Assembly (NCBI GenBank): GCA_964551985.1
Contig: CAZKFG010000053.1
Location: forward strand, 1-16,742
Source of the DNA: CAZKFG01 sp964551985
Lineage (GTDB): Bacteria; Bacillota; Negativicutes; Acidaminococcales; JAISLQ01
Direction of reading: 5' to 3'
Length of the DNA: 16,742 nucleotides
The position numbers and the translations under genes were made by a program. A model generated the notes under the pieces. That model was not told the origin of the DNA, made no database searches, and saw only the letters and a list, made by a program, of their open reading frames with translations. Of this stretch, positions 15,358-16,742 are shown piece by piece (position 1 is the first letter of the stretch; each line of letters opens with the position of its first letter).

Positions 15358-16005
15358 TTAATCAAAACTTCCTATTTTTTCAGGAATTATAAGCTCTGCA
15401 TCAGTATTTTCTATAACTTGTTCTACTGTAACTCCAGGTCCTACTTCTATAAGAGCAAGTCCTTTATCTGTTATTTTTAGATATGCCATCTCTGTTATTA
15501 TGCAATCCACTTTTGCTCTAGCGGTAAGTGGTAAAGTGCATTCTTTTAATATTTTTGATACTCCATTTTGAGTGTGTTGCATTGTAACGATGACTTTTTT
15601 AGCACCTGATACTAAATCCATAGCACCACCCATGCCAGCCACTTTCTTGCCAGGCACTTTCCAGTTAGCAATATTTCCTTTAGCATCTACTTCCATAGCA
15701 CCTAATATAACTGCATCAATATGTCCGCCACGAATCATAGCAAAAGCTGTTGCGCTATCGCAAAAACTGGCTCCTGGTCTTATTGTCGCATAAATAGATC
15801 CTGCATTTGAAAGATCAAGATCTTCTTTCCCCTCTTCTGCCGCTGCTCCTATACCTATACAACCATTTTCTGTCTGAAAAGTAACATTTTTTTCACCTAT
15901 AAAATCTGCTACCATAGTTGGTATGCCTATGCCAAGATTTACAACATCACCATCGGCAAGCTCTTGTGCCGCGCGTTTGGCAATTATTTCTCTAAAGTCT
16001 GCCAT
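15358..16005 (-). CDS. Acetate/acetoacetate CoA-transferase subunit B
   Basis: The 215-residue protein is the beta subunit of a two-subunit family I CoA-transferase, close in pattern to clostridial CtfB and E. coli AtoA. The catalytic glutamate is in TENG (Glu46 of this start), followed by the conserved GNIANWKVPGK and GMGGAMDLV segments and the CTLPLT motif near the C-terminus. It moves CoA between acyl-CoA and a free acid such as acetate, butyrate or acetoacetate. The ATG shares one base with the stop of subunit A (TGATG) behind AGAGGTGATG; a GTG one codon earlier is less likely. It probably activates the acid consumed by the downstream enzymes, but the true acceptor cannot be read from the sequence. 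Confidence 0.94.
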   Translation of the reverse strand: MADFREIIAKRAAQELADGDVVNLGIGIPTMVADFIGEKNVTFQTENGCIGIGAAAEEGKEDLDLSNAGSIYATIRPGASFCDSATAFAMIRGGHIDAVILGAMEVDAKGNIANWKVPGKKVAGMGGAMDLVSGAKKVIVTMQHTQNGVSKILKECTLPLTARAKVDCIITEMAYLKITDKGLALIEVGPGVTVEQVIENTDAELIIPEKIGSFD

Positions 16006-16661
16006 CACTCATCACCTCTTACTATGTAGTCAACTAAAATCCCGCTTATAGTTACAAGCTCAGGGTCAAGATCACCTACTTCTACAATCTTATCTACTTG
16101 TGCAATTACAAGATCAGCCGCCATTGCCATAATAGGGTTGAAATTTTTTGCTGTACAACGTATAAATAGATTTCCTGCTTTATCTGCGATATTCGCTTTT
16201 AATAACGCTACATCAGCACGCAAAGGTTCTTCAAACAAGTATTCTTTCCCGTTAATTACTCTTTTTTCTTTACCTTCTTCAATCTCAGTACCAATCCCTG
16301 TCGGTGTATAAAATCCGCCTAATCCTGCTCCACCGCAACGTATACGTTCAGCTAAAGTGCCTTGTGGTATAAGCACAACTTCTGTCTCGCCTGCATTCAT
16401 TTGACGCCCTGTTTCAGGATTACGACCAATATGTGATGAGATTATTTTTTTAAATTGCTTATTTACTACCATCTTTCCTGCTCCGTATATAGGTGAAACA
16501 TTATCATTGGCAATAAGCGTCAAATTCTTTACTCCTTCTTCAATCAAAGCTTCAGCCAGTTTGTAAGGATGACCTACAAAAGTAAAACCACCTACCATTA
16601 TAGTCATTCCGTCTGTAACCATTTTTGCTGCTTGCTTTGCTGTAATCACTTTATTTTTCAA
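16005..16661 (-). CDS. Acetate/acetoacetate CoA-transferase subunit A
   Basis: This is the alpha subunit of the same CoA-transferase, about 218 residues, similar to CtfA/AtoD. It has the CoA-binding GGFTFVGHP near residue 24, the conserved SSHIGRNPETG block, the PQGTLAERIR(C)GGAGLGGF segment and the late NFNPIMAMAA motif. Two starts compete: GTG at 16670, which overlaps the upstream gene's stop as GTGA but has its ribosome site almost touching it, and TTG at 16661, preceded by GGAAGGTG at proper distance and giving the usual family start MKNKVIT. I prefer TTG. It is translationally coupled to subunit B by a one-base overlap. Confidence 0.93.
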   Translation of the reverse strand: MKNKVITAKQAAKMVTDGMTIMVGGFTFVGHPYKLAEALIEEGVKNLTLIANDNVSPIYGAGKMVVNKQFKKIISSHIGRNPETGRQMNAGETEVVLIPQGTLAERIRCGGAGLGGFYTPTGIGTEIEEGKEKRVINGKEYLFEEPLRADVALLKANIADKAGNLFIRCTAKNFNPIMAMAADLVIAQVDKIVEVGDLDPELVTISGILVDYIVRGDE

Positions 16662-16666
16662 AACAA

Positions 16667-16742
16667 TCACCTTCCTGCCTTATGGCTATTTAATTTCTTA
16701 CCCTTTATCATTGCCAGCAATAAGCACACAACTAAGCTGAGG
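16667..16742 (-). CDS. C-terminal end of a membrane protein (partial, runs off the window)
   Basis: A minus-strand frame enters from the right edge and stays open for 24 codons to a TGA at 16667-16669. It reads as the end of a hydrophobic helix (SLVVCLLLAMI) followed by a basic tail (KGKKLNSHKAGR), typical of a transporter C-terminus. The stop overlaps the possible GTG start of CoA-transferase subunit A, which supports one operon continuing to the right. The other frames here look less like protein. The family cannot be told from this length. Confidence 0.45.
   Translation of the reverse strand, partial: LSLVVCLLLAMIKGKKLNSHKAGR

Noticed and set aside
15216..15365. A 50-codon N-terminal extension of the dehydrogenase at 14271-15215.
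   Set aside because: AAGGAGG directly before the internal ATG and the standard family N-terminus show that the upstream frame is chance.
1..16742. CRISPR arrays, insertion sequences, rRNA genes and complete tRNA genes.
   Set aside because: I see no regularly spaced repeats, no transposase frames and no intact RNA gene; only the tRNA half at 9023-9077.

Overview
The window is AT-rich DNA and every supported gene lies on the minus strand, so transcription runs from high to low coordinates. Strong AGGAGG-type ribosome sites, a complete KdpFABC potassium pump with KdpD/KdpE, and a clostridial-type acetate/acetoacetate (butyrate) CoA-transferase point to an anaerobic, fermentative, low-GC member of the Bacillota (Clostridia or Negativicutes). 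I cannot place it more closely from sequence alone.

Left half (about 1-8850): potassium homeostasis. A kdp operon reads orf70 - orf29 - kdpF - kdpA - kdpB - kdpC - kdpD and ends in a strong hairpin at 121-168. Its genes are packed with gaps of about 1-12 bases. It starts with two extra small membrane-protein genes (70 and 29 codons) ahead of a 25-codon kdpF. The response regulator kdpE lies upstream as a separate unit with its own terminator (7854-7882). Between kdpE and the operon is a promoter preceded by a direct repeat that looks like a KdpE box. Upstream of kdpE is a small cysteine-rich protein gene with its own promoter.

Junction (about 8940-9300): a mobile-element boundary. The 3' half of a tRNA-Leu(CAA), starting exactly at the anticodon loop, sits at 9023-9077, followed by its old terminator. 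Immediately upstream in its reading direction is a short piece resembling the C-terminal end of a phage-type tyrosine integrase. The 5' half of the tRNA is missing. This is the arrangement left at the far end of an element that integrated into a tRNA anticodon loop. It places the element on the high-coordinate side, so the right half of the window may be island cargo.

Right half (9309-16742): a catabolic cluster, in transcription order: the tail of a membrane protein entering from the right edge, CoA-transferase subunits A and B, a 3-hydroxyacyl-CoA-dehydrogenase-family enzyme, a zinc-dependent alcohol dehydrogenase, an SLC13/DASS-like carboxylate transporter, a second enzyme of the same dehydrogenase family, and an MmgE/PrpD-family protein. 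The last gene has its own promoter and a long structured leader and is closed by a terminator at 9271-9295. Together these suggest uptake of a small hydroxy- or dicarboxylic acid, activation to a CoA thioester, two or three oxidations at hydroxyl groups, and a PrpD-type lyase, dehydratase or epimerase step. The substrate is not evident, and the combination is the best candidate here for an undescribed pathway.
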